Of a DNA stretch of 64,000 bases, positions 16,678 to 25,688 are shown in pieces. This DNA is from Paraburkholderia sp. PREW-6R (lineage in GTDB: Bacteria > Pseudomonadota > Gammaproteobacteria > Burkholderiales > Burkholderiaceae), in the NCBI RefSeq assembly GCF_039621805.1, contig NZ_CP155073.1, forward strand, positions 2,604,001 through 2,668,000, in the 5' to 3' direction. How positions within the stretch are numbered: the first letter of the stretch is position 1; every line of letters begins with the position of its first letter. The position numbers and the translations under genes are program-made. The notes beneath the pieces are model-generated. The model was not told the origin of the DNA and did no database searches. It worked only from the letters and a program-made list of their open reading frames with translations.

Positions 16678-17862
16678 ATGAATTTCAATGAGTATCCCAT
16701 CGAGTCGCTGATGTACATCACGAACCGGCCCGAAATCGTTTTCACGCACGGCAAGGGCTCGTGGCTCTACGACAATAACGGCAAGCGCTATCTGGACTTC
16801 ATCCAGGGGTGGGCGGTCAACAGTCTCGGCCATTGCAACGACGGCATGATCGAAGCGCTGAACCGGCAGTCGCAATTGCTGATCAACCCGTCGCCGGCGT
16901 TCTATAACCAGCCCATGGCGCAACTGGCCGGCCTGCTCACCGCGCACAGCTGTTTCGACAAGGTGTTCTTTGCGAACAGTGGCGCGGAAGCGAATGAAGG
17001 CGCGATCAAGCTCGCGCGCAAATGGGGCAAAAAGTTCAAGGACGGCGCGTTCGAAATCATCACGTTCGACCACAGCTTCCACGGCCGCACACTCGCCACC
17101 ATGTCGGCGAGCGGCAAGCCGGGCTGGGACACGATCTACGCGCCGCAAGTGCCGGGTTTCCCGAAGGCGGACCTGAACGACATCGCGTCGGTTGAACGGA
17201 TCATCAATCCGAAGACCGTCGCCGTGATGCTGGAACCGATTCAGGGCGAAGGCGGCGTGATTCCTGCATCGCGTGAATTCATGCAACAGCTGCGTGAGCT
17301 GACGAAGAAACACAACCTGCTGCTGATCGTCGATGAAGTGCAAAGCGGTTGTGGCCGCGCGGGCACGCTGTTCGCCTACGAGCTGTCGGGCATCGAGCCG
17401 GACATCATGACGCTCGGCAAGGGCATCGGCGGCGGCGTGCCGCTCGCGGCGCTGCTGTCGAAAGCGGACGTGGCCGTGTTCGAGGCCGGCGACCAGGGCG
17501 GCACGTACAACGGCAATCCGCTCATGACCGCCGTCGGCTACTCGGTGATTTCGCAACTCACCGCGCCGGGTTTTCTCGAAGGCGTGCGTGCGCGCGGCGA
17601 GTATCTGCGCGGGAAGCTGCTGGCGTTATCGGAGGAGCGCGGCTTCGAGGGCGAACGCGGCGAAGGCCTGCTGCGCGCGCTGCTGCTCGGCAAGGATATC
17701 GGCAACCAGATTGTCGAGAAGGCGCGCAACATGCAGCCCGACGGCCTGCTGCTGAACGCCGCGCGTCCTAACCTGCTGCGCTTCATGCCCGCGCTGAACG
17801 TGACGAACGAGGAAATCGACCAGATGATGGCGATGCTGCGCTCGATTCTCGACACGCTGTAA
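16678..17862 (+). CDS. argD: class III aminotransferase, acetylornithine transaminase type
   Basis: A 394-residue PLP enzyme that interconverts N-acetylornithine and N-acetylglutamate semialdehyde in arginine metabolism. Features: YLDFIQGWAVNSLGHC near the N-terminus, FFANSGAEANEGAIKLAR (97-114), DHSFHGRT, IVDEVQSG with PLP-binding Asp219, and TLGKGIGGGVP with Schiff-base Lys248. The length and GNPLM segment suit ArgD/AstC. A succinylornithine or diaminopimelate role, or another omega-aminotransferase, cannot be excluded from sequence. GGAG lies about 10 bases before the ATG. A GNAT gene follows after 16 bases, so they are probably one transcript. Confidence 0.88.
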   Translation: MNFNEYPIESLMYITNRPEIVFTHGKGSWLYDNNGKRYLDFIQGWAVNSLGHCNDGMIEALNRQSQLLINPSPAFYNQPMAQLAGLLTAHSCFDKVFFANSGAEANEGAIKLARKWGKKFKDGAFEIITFDHSFHGRTLATMSASGKPGWDTIYAPQVPGFPKADLNDIASVERIINPKTVAVMLEPIQGEGGVIPASREFMQQLRELTKKHNLLLIVDEVQSGCGRAGTLFAYELSGIEPDIMTLGKGIGGGVPLAALLSKADVAVFEAGDQGGTYNGNPLMTAVGYSVISQLTAPGFLEGVRARGEYLRGKLLALSEERGFEGERGEGLLRALLLGKDIGNQIVEKARNMQPDGLLLNAARPNLLRFMPALNVTNEEIDQMMAMLRSILDTL

Positions 17863-17878
17863 TGCACAGGAACGGTTG

Positions 17879-18349
17879 ATGACAACGCCTGCGACGCTAT
17901 CTATCCGCTGCTTCGACGCGTCCGACACCGATGCCGTGATCGCACTGTGGCAGCAGGCATTCCCCGAGTATCGGGATGTCACGCGGCCGCAGCGCAATCC
18001 GCATCTGTCGATCGCGAACAAACTCGCGACCCAGCCCGAGCTGTTCTTTGTCGCGGTGCTCGGCGAGCGCATCGTCGGCACGGTGATGGGCGGCTACGAT
18101 GGCCACCGCGGCTGGATGTATTCGCTCGCGGTGGATGAGTCGGTGCGTCGTCATGGCATCGGCACGCGGCTCGTCGCGCATGTCGAAAGCGCACTGACCG
18201 CGCTCGGCTGTCCGAAGGTGAATTTGCAGGTGCTGTCGGCCAGGAACGAGATCCGCGGCTTTTACGAGGTACTGGGTTACCGCGCGGATCCGGTGATCAG
18301 TCTGGGCAAACGGCTGGGCGAACTGGCCGATCCGGTGCCGTCTGCCTAG
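17879..18349 (+). CDS. GNAT acetyltransferase (YpeA-like)
   Basis: A 156-residue GCN5-type N-acetyltransferase. The acetyl-CoA-binding motif is VRRHGIGTRLVAHVE near residues 82-96. It is preceded by the GGYDGHRGWMYSLAV strand and followed by NLQVLSARNEIRGFYEVLGY; together these match the YpeA subfamily, whose substrate is unknown. The ATG at 17879 has AGGA ten bases upstream. An alternative TTG three bases earlier is less likely. It sits directly behind the aminotransferase gene and ends before a strong terminator. Confidence 0.88.
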   Translation: MTTPATLSIRCFDASDTDAVIALWQQAFPEYRDVTRPQRNPHLSIANKLATQPELFFVAVLGERIVGTVMGGYDGHRGWMYSLAVDESVRRHGIGTRLVAHVESALTALGCPKVNLQVLSARNEIRGFYEVLGYRADPVISLGKRLGELADPVPSA

Positions 18350-18384
18350 CGGGCGCAGTTCTGTCACGCACCTTCCGGATGTAG

Positions 18385-18421
18385 AAAGGCCGCATGCGCT
18401 CAGCGCGCATGCGGCCTTTTT
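18385..18421. terminator. bidirectional terminator between GNAT gene and livF
   Basis: A perfect 15-bp stem, AAAGGCCGCATGCGC with GCGCATGCGGCCTTT, around a five-base loop with T or A tracts on both sides. It can serve both converging genes. Confidence 0.92.
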
Positions 18422-18445
18422 CACGACACGGCCGACCAGACGGGT

Positions 18446-19168
18446 TTATTCGCCCAGATAGGCCGCGCGCACCTTCGGATCGTCCAGCATCTGCTTCGCA
18501 TCGCCCGACATCGTGACCAGACCCGAGTCCATCACGTAGCCGCGATTCGCCGCCTGCAACGCGAGCCGCGCGTTCTGTTCGACCAGCAGCACGGTCATGC
18601 CTTCAGCCGAAATCGCGCGCACCACTTCGAAGATCTTCTCGACCATGATCGGCGACAGACCCATCGACGGTTCGTCCAGCAACAGCAGCTTGGGACGCGA
18701 GATGATCGCGCGCGCCATCGCCAGCATCTGCTGTTCGCCGCCCGAGAGCGTGCCGGCGAACTGCGTCGCGCGCTCCTTCAGACGCGGGAAGAAGCCGAAC
18801 ATGCGATCGACGTCCGCCTTGATGCCGTCCGTATCCGTGCGCAGATAGGCGCCCATCTGCATGTTCTCGACAATCGACATGCGCGCGAAGATGCCCCGGC
18901 CTTCCGGCACCATCGCCAGACCGCGCTTGAGCAGCAGATGCGGCGGCACGCCCTTGATCGACTCGCCCATGTACTCGATGTCGCCGATCGTGTAGGGCTT
19001 CAGACCCGTGATCGCTTTCATCGTCGTGGTCTTGCCTGCGCCGTTCGCGCCGATGAGCGTGACCAGCTCGCCCTGCGCGACTTCGAGGTCGATCCCCTTG
19101 ACTGCCTGGATGCCGCCGTAATTGACCTGCAGGCCCTTGATTTTCAACATTGCTTGCGTCGTGGACAT
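18446..19168 (-). CDS. livF: branched-chain amino acid ABC transporter ATPase LivF
   Basis: A 240-residue ABC ATPase of the high-affinity Leu/Ile/Val importer. Walker A is GANGAGKTT near residue 39, the signature is LSGGEQQ, Walker B is LLLLDEPSMGL and the switch region is LLVEQN. The short length, GIQAVKGIDL opening and AYLGE C-terminus identify LivF rather than LivG. It is the last gene of the livHMGF group. Its start abuts the stop of livG with no gap, so translation is probably coupled. Confidence 0.96.
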   Translation of the reverse strand: MSTTQAMLKIKGLQVNYGGIQAVKGIDLEVAQGELVTLIGANGAGKTTTMKAITGLKPYTIGDIEYMGESIKGVPPHLLLKRGLAMVPEGRGIFARMSIVENMQMGAYLRTDTDGIKADVDRMFGFFPRLKERATQFAGTLSGGEQQMLAMARAIISRPKLLLLDEPSMGLSPIMVEKIFEVVRAISAEGMTVLLVEQNARLALQAANRGYVMDSGLVTMSGDAKQMLDDPKVRAAYLGE

Positions 19169-19942
19169 TTAGTGGACCCCTGCACCCAGATAAGCTTCGA
19201 TCACCTTCGGATCCTTCTGCACGTCTTGCGGCAGACCTTGCGCAATCACCTTGCCGTAGTCGAGCACCGTCATCTGGTTGCACAGACCCATCACGAGCTT
19301 CACATCGTGCTCGATCAGCAGAATCGTCTTGCCGTCCGCGCGGATCTTGTCGAGCAGCCTCGTCAGCTCGACCTTTTCCGTCGCGTTCATGCCGGCGGCG
19401 GGTTCGTCGAGCGCGAGCAGTTTGGGATCTGTCGCGAGCGCACGGGCAATTTCCAGACGGCGCTGGTGGCCATACGACAAATTGCGCGACGTATAGTCCG
19501 CGTACTGCGCAATGCCCACGTAGTCGAGCAGTTCGATCGCGCGTTCCTTGATCTCGCGCTCTTCCTGACGCTCGGCAGGCGTCTGGAACACTGCGCCGAT
19601 CAGGCCGTGCTTCGTACGCACGTGACGGCCGACCATCACGTTTTCCAGTGCGGTCATGCCGCCGAACAGACGGATGTTCTGGAACGTACGCGCAATGCCG
19701 GCTTTCGCCACCTGATACACCGCGGTCGGCGTATAGCTTTCGCCGTCGAGCCGGAAGTCGCCCGAATCCGGCGTGTACAGGCCCGTAATCACGTTGAAGA
19801 ACGTGGTTTTGCCCGCGCCGTTCGGACCGATCAAACCGTAGATCGTGCCTTCCTGGATTTGCAGCCCCACGTCGGACAGTGCCTGCAAACCGCCGAAACG
19901 CTTGTTGACGCCTTTTACGGACAGTCGGATTTTGTCGCTCAT
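19169..19942 (-). CDS. livG: branched-chain amino acid ABC transporter ATPase LivG
   Basis: A 257-residue ABC ATPase that partners LivF. Walker A is GPNGAGKTT near residue 38; a LivG-type insertion with GIARTFQNIRLF follows. The signature region LSYGHQRRLEIARAL has the LSYG variant of the ABC motif that is normal for this family, and Walker B is LLALDEPAAGMN. The C-terminal VIEAYLG is also typical. It lies 17 bases after livM. Confidence 0.96.
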   Translation of the reverse strand: MSDKIRLSVKGVNKRFGGLQALSDVGLQIQEGTIYGLIGPNGAGKTTFFNVITGLYTPDSGDFRLDGESYTPTAVYQVAKAGIARTFQNIRLFGGMTALENVMVGRHVRTKHGLIGAVFQTPAERQEEREIKERAIELLDYVGIAQYADYTSRNLSYGHQRRLEIARALATDPKLLALDEPAAGMNATEKVELTRLLDKIRADGKTILLIEHDVKLVMGLCNQMTVLDYGKVIAQGLPQDVQKDPKVIEAYLGAGVH

Positions 19943-19959
19943 TTCTTTCTCTCCCCGGC

Positions 19960-21129
19960 TTAGGCCCGCACCGGCTTCTTGCCGCCGCGCTTCGACAGTT
20001 TGGCGATCTTGTCTTCATGCTTCGGCGACGGCCACAGGCCTTCCGAGCGATACAGCATGATCAGCACCATCGCGAGTGCATAGACCAGCTGACGGATCAC
20101 TTCCGTGTCGACGATTTCATGGCCAAACAGCATGTTCTGCAGCGGACCCATGGTCGAGCGCAGGAATTCAGGCAGCACGGCGAGCAGCACCGCGCCCAGA
20201 ATCACGCCCGGAATATGGCCCATACCGCCCAGCACCACGCACGCCAGCACGACGATCGATTCCGGCAGCGTGAACGATTCCGGCGACACGAAGCCCTGGA
20301 ACGAGCCGAACATCGCACCGGACAGGCCGCCGAACGACGCGCCCATCGCGAACGCCAGCAGCTTCACGTTACGGGTGTTGATGCCCATTGCCTTCGCGGC
20401 GATTTCATCTTCGCGGATCGCGGCCCATGCACGGCCAATACGCGAGTGCTGCAGACGCGTACAGATCCAGATCACGAGCAGCGCGGCGATCACGAACAGG
20501 TAGTAGTACGAGTAGACCGTGGGGAACTGGAAGCCGAACAGCGTGTGCGTCTGCGCGAGGCTGAAGTCGCCGAAATGCACCGGGTCAATCGCCGTGATCC
20601 CCTTCGGGCCGTTGGTGATGTTCACCGGACGGTCGAGGTTGTTCATGAAAATCCGCACGATTTCCCCGAAGCCCAACGTCACGATCGCGAGGTAGTCGCC
20701 CCGCAGACGCAGCGTCGGTGCACCGAGCAGCACGCCGAACAGCGCGGCGAGCGCCATCGCGCACGGCACGATGATGAGAAACGGCACATGAAGCCCGTTC
20801 GGCGCGAGATGCGCGATCCATTCGAACTGCGTCGACAGATGCGGTGAGCTGAGCAGCGCCGCCACGTAGGCGCCGACCGCGTAGAACGCGATGTAGCCCA
20901 GGTCGAGCAGGCCGGCAAAGCCGACCACCACGTTCAGGCCGAGCGCGAGCATCACGTACAGCATCGCGAAGTCCAGCACGCGGACCCAGTAGTTGCCGCC
21001 CGCCGTGCCGATGATCATCGGCGCCGCGATCACGAAGATCGCAGTGATGATGCCGACGGTCCAGGTTTTGGTGCGGTTCTTTTCGGGGATGAGCGTCGTG
21101 GACGGCTCGATCGGTTGAATTGAGGTCAT
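19960..21129 (-). CDS. livM: branched-chain amino acid ABC transporter permease LivM
   Basis: A 389-residue permease with eight to ten membrane segments. The family loop GDYLAIVTLGFGEIVRIFMNN is present, and the EAA-like cytoplasmic loop around RAWAAIREDEIAAKAMGIN contacts the ATPases. The N-terminus of about 25 residues is hydrophilic, and a basic tail (SKRGGKKP) closes the protein; both are modest extensions. It lies 24 bases after livH in the same operon. Confidence 0.95.
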   Translation of the reverse strand: MTSIQPIEPSTTLIPEKNRTKTWTVGIITAIFVIAAPMIIGTAGGNYWVRVLDFAMLYVMLALGLNVVVGFAGLLDLGYIAFYAVGAYVAALLSSPHLSTQFEWIAHLAPNGLHVPFLIIVPCAMALAALFGVLLGAPTLRLRGDYLAIVTLGFGEIVRIFMNNLDRPVNITNGPKGITAIDPVHFGDFSLAQTHTLFGFQFPTVYSYYYLFVIAALLVIWICTRLQHSRIGRAWAAIREDEIAAKAMGINTRNVKLLAFAMGASFGGLSGAMFGSFQGFVSPESFTLPESIVVLACVVLGGMGHIPGVILGAVLLAVLPEFLRSTMGPLQNMLFGHEIVDTEVIRQLVYALAMVLIMLYRSEGLWPSPKHEDKIAKLSKRGGKKPVRA

Positions 21130-21153
21130 GTTTATGGACTCCTTGGACCTGGA

Positions 21154-22104
21154 TCAGGCGCGATCCGCAACGCGTTCGCCGAGCAGACCCGACGGACGGA
21201 ACACCAGCACGATAATCAGCACGATAAACGCGAACACGTCCTGATAATTACTGCCGAACACACCACCAGTGAGATTGCCGATGTAGCCGGCACCGAGCTG
21301 TTCGATCAGGCCGAGCAGCACGCCGCCCACCATCGCGCCGCCGAGGTTGCCGATCCCGCCCAGCACCGCCGCGGTAAAGGCCTTCAGACCGGGGATGAAA
21401 CCCATGTAGAAGTGCGCGTTGCCGTACTCGGACGCGATCATCACGCCGGCCAGCGCAGCAAGCGCCGAGCCGATCATGAAGGTCGCCGAAATCACGAAGT
21501 TCGGGTTCACGCCCATCAGCGACGCATTGCCCGGGTTTTCGGCGATCGCGCGCATTGCGCGGCCCAGCTTGGTCTTGTGAACCAGCAGCAGCAGCCCGCC
21601 CATCACGAGGAACGCCACGACGATGATCACGATTTCAGTCATCGAGATCACGGCGCCGGGCGTGGTGTCCGTGGCCTTGATCACGTTCAGCGGATCGGTA
21701 GGCAACAGTTGCGGGAACGGCAGCGGGTTGCGCGACCAGATCATCATCGCGAGCGTCTGCAGCAGGATCGACACGCCGATCGCGGTGATCAGCGGGGCAA
21801 GGCGCGGAGCCTTACGCAGCGGCCGGTAGGCGACCCGCTCGATCGTATAGCCGACGGCCGCGCACACAATCGCGGCGATGATCAGCGCGATGACGAGCGT
21901 CGGCACATTGCCGAGGCCGGGGAAGTGGTTTTGAAGCACGCCGATGGCCGAGAGCGCGACCATCGCGCCCACCATCAACACATCGCCGTGAGCGAAGTTG
22001 ATGATGCCCAGAATGCCGTAAACCATCGTATAGCCCAGTGCGATGATGGCGTAGACGCTGCCAAGCACCAGTCCGTTTAGGACCTGCTGGATGAAGATAT
22101 CCAT
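21154..22104 (-). CDS. livH: branched-chain amino acid ABC transporter permease LivH
   Basis: A 316-residue inner-membrane permease that forms the translocation pore with LivM. It starts with QQVLNGLVLGSVYAIIALGYTMVYGILGIINFAHGD, the LivH signature, and carries GRAMRAIAENPGNASLMGVN, the ATPase-contact loop. It is the first gene after the livK terminator, so its expression relative to livK may be set by partial read-through. Confidence 0.96.
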   Translation of the reverse strand: MDIFIQQVLNGLVLGSVYAIIALGYTMVYGILGIINFAHGDVLMVGAMVALSAIGVLQNHFPGLGNVPTLVIALIIAAIVCAAVGYTIERVAYRPLRKAPRLAPLITAIGVSILLQTLAMMIWSRNPLPFPQLLPTDPLNVIKATDTTPGAVISMTEIVIIVVAFLVMGGLLLLVHKTKLGRAMRAIAENPGNASLMGVNPNFVISATFMIGSALAALAGVMIASEYGNAHFYMGFIPGLKAFTAAVLGGIGNLGGAMVGGVLLGLIEQLGAGYIGNLTGGVFGSNYQDVFAFIVLIIVLVFRPSGLLGERVADRA

Positions 22105-22280
22105 TTAAAGCTCCTTAGCCCGTGCGACTGGATTTCCGTTGTTCATAGCCGGTGGGCGGCGATGCGTCACGTAACCTCAATGGCACTGCGGGTACTGATG
22201 TAAAAGACCGGTAAGGGTTATCCGCCGCCAGTTCGCCCCGGCGACTGGACGACAGCCGTGGGCTCCCCTTGAGCGGATGC

Positions 22281-22314
22281 AAAAACGGCACCGTTGGGTA
22301 TTGTCGGTGCCGTC
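22281..22314 (-). terminator. terminator between livK and livH
   Basis: On the - strand CGGCACCG pairs with CGGTGCCG and is followed by TTTTTGC. It sits 20 bases beyond the livK stop, inside the liv cluster, and could let livK mRNA accumulate above the membrane components. Confidence 0.8.
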
Positions 22315-22332
22315 AGACTGAACGTCCCGTCA

Positions 22333-23538
22333 TTACATCTTCACGACGTCGAGGACCGCCTTCTTGCCGTCCTTGAAGTCGTAAAGCGTAATGGCGCTCT
22401 CTTTCAAATCACCCTTGTCGTCGAACGCGATGTGGCCGATTACCCCGTTGTAATCGGTGGACGGCATCGCAGCCAGCACCTTGGGCGCCTCGATAGAATT
22501 AGCGCGCTTCATTGCATCGACGATCACGTACACAGCGTCATACGTGAACGGCGCGTAAATCTGCACCGGCGTGTGGAAGCGGTCCACGTACTTCTTCTCG
22601 AAGTCCGCTCCCCTGTCCATTTTCGAAAGCGCAAGTCCTGCCTCCGAACAGACCAGGTTTTGCACGGCGGTTCCCGCCAGCTCACCCACCTTGTCGGTAC
22701 ACACGCCGTCGCCGCCAAGGATTTTTGCCCTGATACCGAGCGCCGCCGCCTGTCTGGTGAACGGGCCGCCCGTTGCGTCCATGCCGCCGAACATGATCAC
22801 GTCCGGCTGAACACTCTTGATCTTTGTGAGGATGGCCCGGAAATCCGTGGCCCGGTCGTTCGTGGCTTCCCGCGCCACGACCTTCGCCCCATTCGCCTCC
22901 ACGGTCTTCGCGAATTCGTCCGCGAGCCCCTTGCCGTAGGCGGTCGCATCGTCCACGACCGCGATGCGTCGCGCGCCCAACACCTTCGTCGCGTAGTTCG
23001 CAAGCGCCGGACCCTGCTGCGCGTCCGTGGCCACCACCCGGTAAGTGCTCTTGAAACCCTGCTGCGTGTAGGCCGGATTCGTCGACGACGGCGAGATCTG
23101 CACGATGCTCGCATCGCTATAGATCTTCGAAGCCGGAATCGAGACACCTGAGTTCAGATGGCCGACCACGCCGACCACGTGATCGTCGACGAGCTTCTGC
23201 GCGACGGCCGTTCCCGTCTTTGGGTCCGCTGCATCGTCCTGCGCGTCGAGTTCCAGCTGGATCCTGTGGCCGTCGATCGTCAAACCCTGCGCGTTGATTT
23301 CTTCGACCGCGAGACGCGCGCCGTTTTCGTTGTCTTTACCGAGATGCGCGATGCCGCCCGTCAAAGGGGCCGCATGACCGATTTTCACGATCGACGCTTC
23401 ACTCGCCGGCGCTGCCGCAACGGCAGCCGCCGACGCACCTGCACCTGCTGCTGCCTCGCCTTCCTGTTTTTTGCCGCACGCGGTCAGCATCGCAACCGCG
23501 GCCGCGACGGACACGGCGTAAGCAAACTTGACTCGCAT
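22333..23538 (-). CDS. livK: branched-chain amino acid ABC transporter substrate-binding lipoprotein
   Basis: A 401-residue type I periplasmic binding protein. The N-terminus has a lipoprotein signal ending in LTAC (Cys about residue 21), then a Glu/Ala-rich linker of about 25 residues. The Leu/Ile/Val-binding fold starts at IVKIGHAAPLTGG. A DKVGELAGTAVQNLVCSEAG segment and C-terminal DFKDGKKAVLDVVKM match LivK proteins of betaproteobacteria. I chose the ATG at 23538 because GGAG precedes it and a lipoprotein signal follows at once. The frame is open to 23661, but that part is not signal-like. Confidence 0.94.
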   Translation of the reverse strand: MRVKFAYAVSVAAAVAMLTACGKKQEGEAAAGAGASAAAVAAAPASEASIVKIGHAAPLTGGIAHLGKDNENGARLAVEEINAQGLTIDGHRIQLELDAQDDAADPKTGTAVAQKLVDDHVVGVVGHLNSGVSIPASKIYSDASIVQISPSSTNPAYTQQGFKSTYRVVATDAQQGPALANYATKVLGARRIAVVDDATAYGKGLADEFAKTVEANGAKVVAREATNDRATDFRAILTKIKSVQPDVIMFGGMDATGGPFTRQAAALGIRAKILGGDGVCTDKVGELAGTAVQNLVCSEAGLALSKMDRGADFEKKYVDRFHTPVQIYAPFTYDAVYVIVDAMKRANSIEAPKVLAAMPSTDYNGVIGHIAFDDKGDLKESAITLYDFKDGKKAVLDVVKM

Positions 23539-23723
23539 TAAGTAGGTCTCCTGCACCTTCCGAAATCTATTGTTCGGGGCCCGCAGGCCTTGAGAACGCG
23601 CGCATTGTAACTCCAATTTTGCGATGGGCAATATTGTTGAACTGACAGGGTTTTCCTGCATTGCAACCTTAATTTGAGACTCAAAAACGATCTCCGGCGC
23701 AACCGGGTTGCGACTGATTTTCG

Positions 23724-23739
23724 TGCATCAGTTGCACCA
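23724..23739 (-). promoter_or_regulatory. possible sigma-54 promoter for livK
   Basis: On the - strand TGGTGCAACTGATGCA matches the TGGCACRNNNNTTGCW consensus at the essential GG and GC with correct spacing. It departs from it at three other positions. It is about 185 bases upstream of the livK ATG and about 100 bases downstream of an NtrC-like box. Confidence 0.35.
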
Positions 23740-23841
23740 TCGCCGTACCCGGTGTCATCAAGTGTTGCGATCTGCTGGCGCGCCGCCTGATCCAGCCGAG
23801 GCTTTGGTCACCATTTGGACATTTGTCGTCGTTCCAATGTA

Positions 23842-23858
23842 CGCACTATTTTAGTGCG
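23842..23858. promoter_or_regulatory. NtrC-like palindromic box
   Basis: CGCACTATTTTAGTGCG is a perfect 7-bp inverted repeat with a 3-base centre. Its core GCACTA-N3-TAGTGC fits the GCACY-N5-RGTGC consensus of NtrC enhancer sites. It lies about 300 bases upstream of livK. Confidence 0.5.
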
Positions 23859-24030
23859 CCAAAAAGTCATTACTTCGTGACGACGAACGTAAAATTAGGG
23901 CGCCATCATCAAGGAACGCGTGATAAAGGTCTTCCGCCGCTCAAAAAAACTCAGCGGAACTCGACCAGATCAGCGCGCAACGACGTGGTTTGGCACTATT
24001 TATTCCTGGCTGCCAAGCTGCGTACAGGCG

Positions 24031-24060
24031 AAAAAAAGCGCGCCCAAGGCGCGCTTTGCT
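24031..24060 (-). terminator. terminator of ispH
   Basis: A 10-bp stem, AAAGCGCGCC with GGCGCGCTTT, around a 3-base loop; on the - strand it is followed by TTTTT. It lies about 40 bases after the ispH stop. Confidence 0.88.
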
Positions 24061-24097
24061 TTCAGCTCTGAAGGCCCGTTGTAGGCCATCGGACCCG

Positions 24098-25057
24098 TCA
24101 GGCCGGAAGCCCCAGCCCCTTCGGCAATGGAAACGCAATGCTCTCTTCGATGCCTTCGAGCGCGCGCACGTTTCGCACACCCAGCTCACGCAAACGTGCG
24201 ATAACCGCCTGCGCCAACACTTCAGGCGCGGACGCGCCGGCTGTTACGCCGATTCGCCGCTTGCCATCGACCCACCGTGGGTCGATCTGGTCGGGCGAAT
24301 CCACCATATAGGAAGGCACGCCGAGCTTCTCGGCCAGTTCACGCAGCCGGTTCGAATTGGAGCTGTTAGGGCTACCGACCACGATCACGACGTCGCACTG
24401 CGGCGCCATGAATTTCACCGCGTCCTGACGGTTTTGCGTGGCATAACAGATGTCCTGCTTTTTGGGCTCATGAATGGCCGGATATTTGGCCTTCAATGCG
24501 CCGATGATCTCGGCAGCGTCGTCGACGGACAGCGTGGTTTGCGTGACGAACGCGATACGCTCGGGATCGGCCAGCTGCAGCGCCTGCACGTCGTCGATGT
24601 CCTCGACGAGATGCATGCCCTCGCCCGCCTGGCCCATGGTGCCTTCGACTTCAGGATGACCCTTGTGGCCGATCATCACGATATCGAAACCGTCCTGCCG
24701 CATTTTCGCGACTTCGATATGCACTTTGGTGACGAGCGGACACGTGGCGTCGTACACGCGCAGCCCGCGCGATTCGGCTTCCGTGCGCACGGCTTTCGAC
24801 ACGCCATGCGCGCTGAAAATAACCGTGTTGCCGGCCGGCACTTCCTCGAGCCGCTCGATGAAGATCGCGCCCTTCTTGCGCAGGTCTTCAACGACGTAGG
24901 CGTTGTGAACGATTTCGTGACGCACGTAGATCGGCGAACCATGCAGTTTGATAGCCCGCTCGACGATCTCGATAGCGCGATCCACGCCGGCGCAGAACCC
25001 ACGCGGCTGCGCCAGCAGGATCTCCGCTTCGGCAAGAGTCGTATCCGTGATGCTCAT
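24098..25057 (-). CDS. ispH: 4-hydroxy-3-methylbut-2-enyl diphosphate reductase
   Basis: A 319-residue 4Fe-4S enzyme of the last MEP-pathway step, giving IPP and DMAPP. The three cluster cysteines lie in [13 protein letters not shown] (near residue 22), [11 protein letters not shown] and [13 protein letters not shown]. Active-site segments [21 protein letters not shown] and [11 protein letters not shown] are all present, with [10 protein letters not shown] near the C-terminus. I used the ATG at 25057; the frame is open far upstream through fkpB but is not related there. It follows fkpB by two bases, the pairing also found in E. coli. Confidence 0.97.
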   Translation of the reverse strand: MSITDTTLAEAEILLAQPRGFCAGVDRAIEIVERAIKLHGSPIYVRHEIVHNAYVVEDLRKKGAIFIERLEEVPAGNTVIFSAHGVSKAVRTEAESRGLRVYDATCPLVTKVHIEVAKMRQDGFDIVMIGHKGHPEVEGTMGQAGEGMHLVEDIDDVQALQLADPERIAFVTQTTLSVDDAAEIIGALKAKYPAIHEPKKQDICYATQNRQDAVKFMAPQCDVVIVVGSPNSSNSNRLRELAEKLGVPSYMVDSPDQIDPRWVDGKRRIGVTAGASAPEVLAQAVIARLRELGVRNVRALEGIEESIAFPLPKGLGLPA

Positions 25058-25059
25058 GT

Positions 25060-25515
25060 TTACAGAATCCCGATGATTTTCACTTCGAACGCCAGCGCCT
25101 GGCCGGCAAGCGGGTGGTTGAAATCGAACAGAGCGGACGTTTCGCCCACCTCTTTCAGGACGCCGGCATAGCGCCCGCCACCCGGCGCGTTGAATTCGAC
25201 CAGATCGCCTGGCGAAAAATCCTCGCCGATCATACTGTTTTCGCGCAGCGTGGCCAGCGATACACGCTGAATCAGTTCCGGGTTGCGCGGGCCGAATGCC
25301 TGACCCGGCGCTAGCTGAAAGGTCGAATGGTGGCCCACCTTCAAACCCAGCAGAATGTCTTCCAGCGGCGGCGCGAGTTGGCCCGCGCCGAGCAGAAGCG
25401 TGGCGGGCTTCTCGGTAAACGTATTGATGACTTCGGCGCCATCGGCAAGGGAAAGCCGGTAGTGAAGCGTCACGTGTGAACCGGGTTTCACTTCGGAAAT
25501 GTCGATGATGCTCAT
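25060..25515 (-). CDS. fkpB: FKBP-type peptidyl-prolyl isomerase (SlpA/FkpB)
   Basis: A 151-residue SlyD/SlpA-type FKBP. The FKBP strands [19 protein letters not shown] and the closing [17 protein letters not shown] bracket an insert-in-flap chaperone domain ([12 protein letters not shown]). It lacks the His-rich metal-binding tail of SlyD, which favours FkpB. It would catalyse prolyl isomerisation and assist folding in the cytoplasm. It is translated just ahead of ispH with two bases between them, so coupled expression is likely. Confidence 0.93.
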   Translation of the reverse strand: MSIIDISEVKPGSHVTLHYRLSLADGAEVINTFTEKPATLLLGAGQLAPPLEDILLGLKVGHHSTFQLAPGQAFGPRNPELIQRVSLATLRENSMIGEDFSPGDLVEFNAPGGGRYAGVLKEVGETSALFDFNHPLAGQALAFEVKIIGIL

Positions 25516-25688
25516 GCAATGCTCGCTCAGTCGAAGCGCGCTGCACGCGGGCCGCTGGCGCAGTCGACGCGTGTGGCAAACCCTTGGTTCGCCATGCGCA
25601 AAGCGCCTATTGTAAGCCACATAACGAGCGGCGGCTTGGGCGCGTCACGTGCGCCGCCGCACGCTAGACCACAAGGATACCGAGCACC

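Larger units (their letters stand above)
23540..24030. other. long non-coding region upstream of liv operon
   Basis: About 490 bases without a supported gene, between livK (transcribed leftward) and the end of ispH. It is less GC-rich than its surroundings and holds the palindrome and sigma-54-like element listed separately. I see no tRNA or leader peptide in it. Confidence 0.6.
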
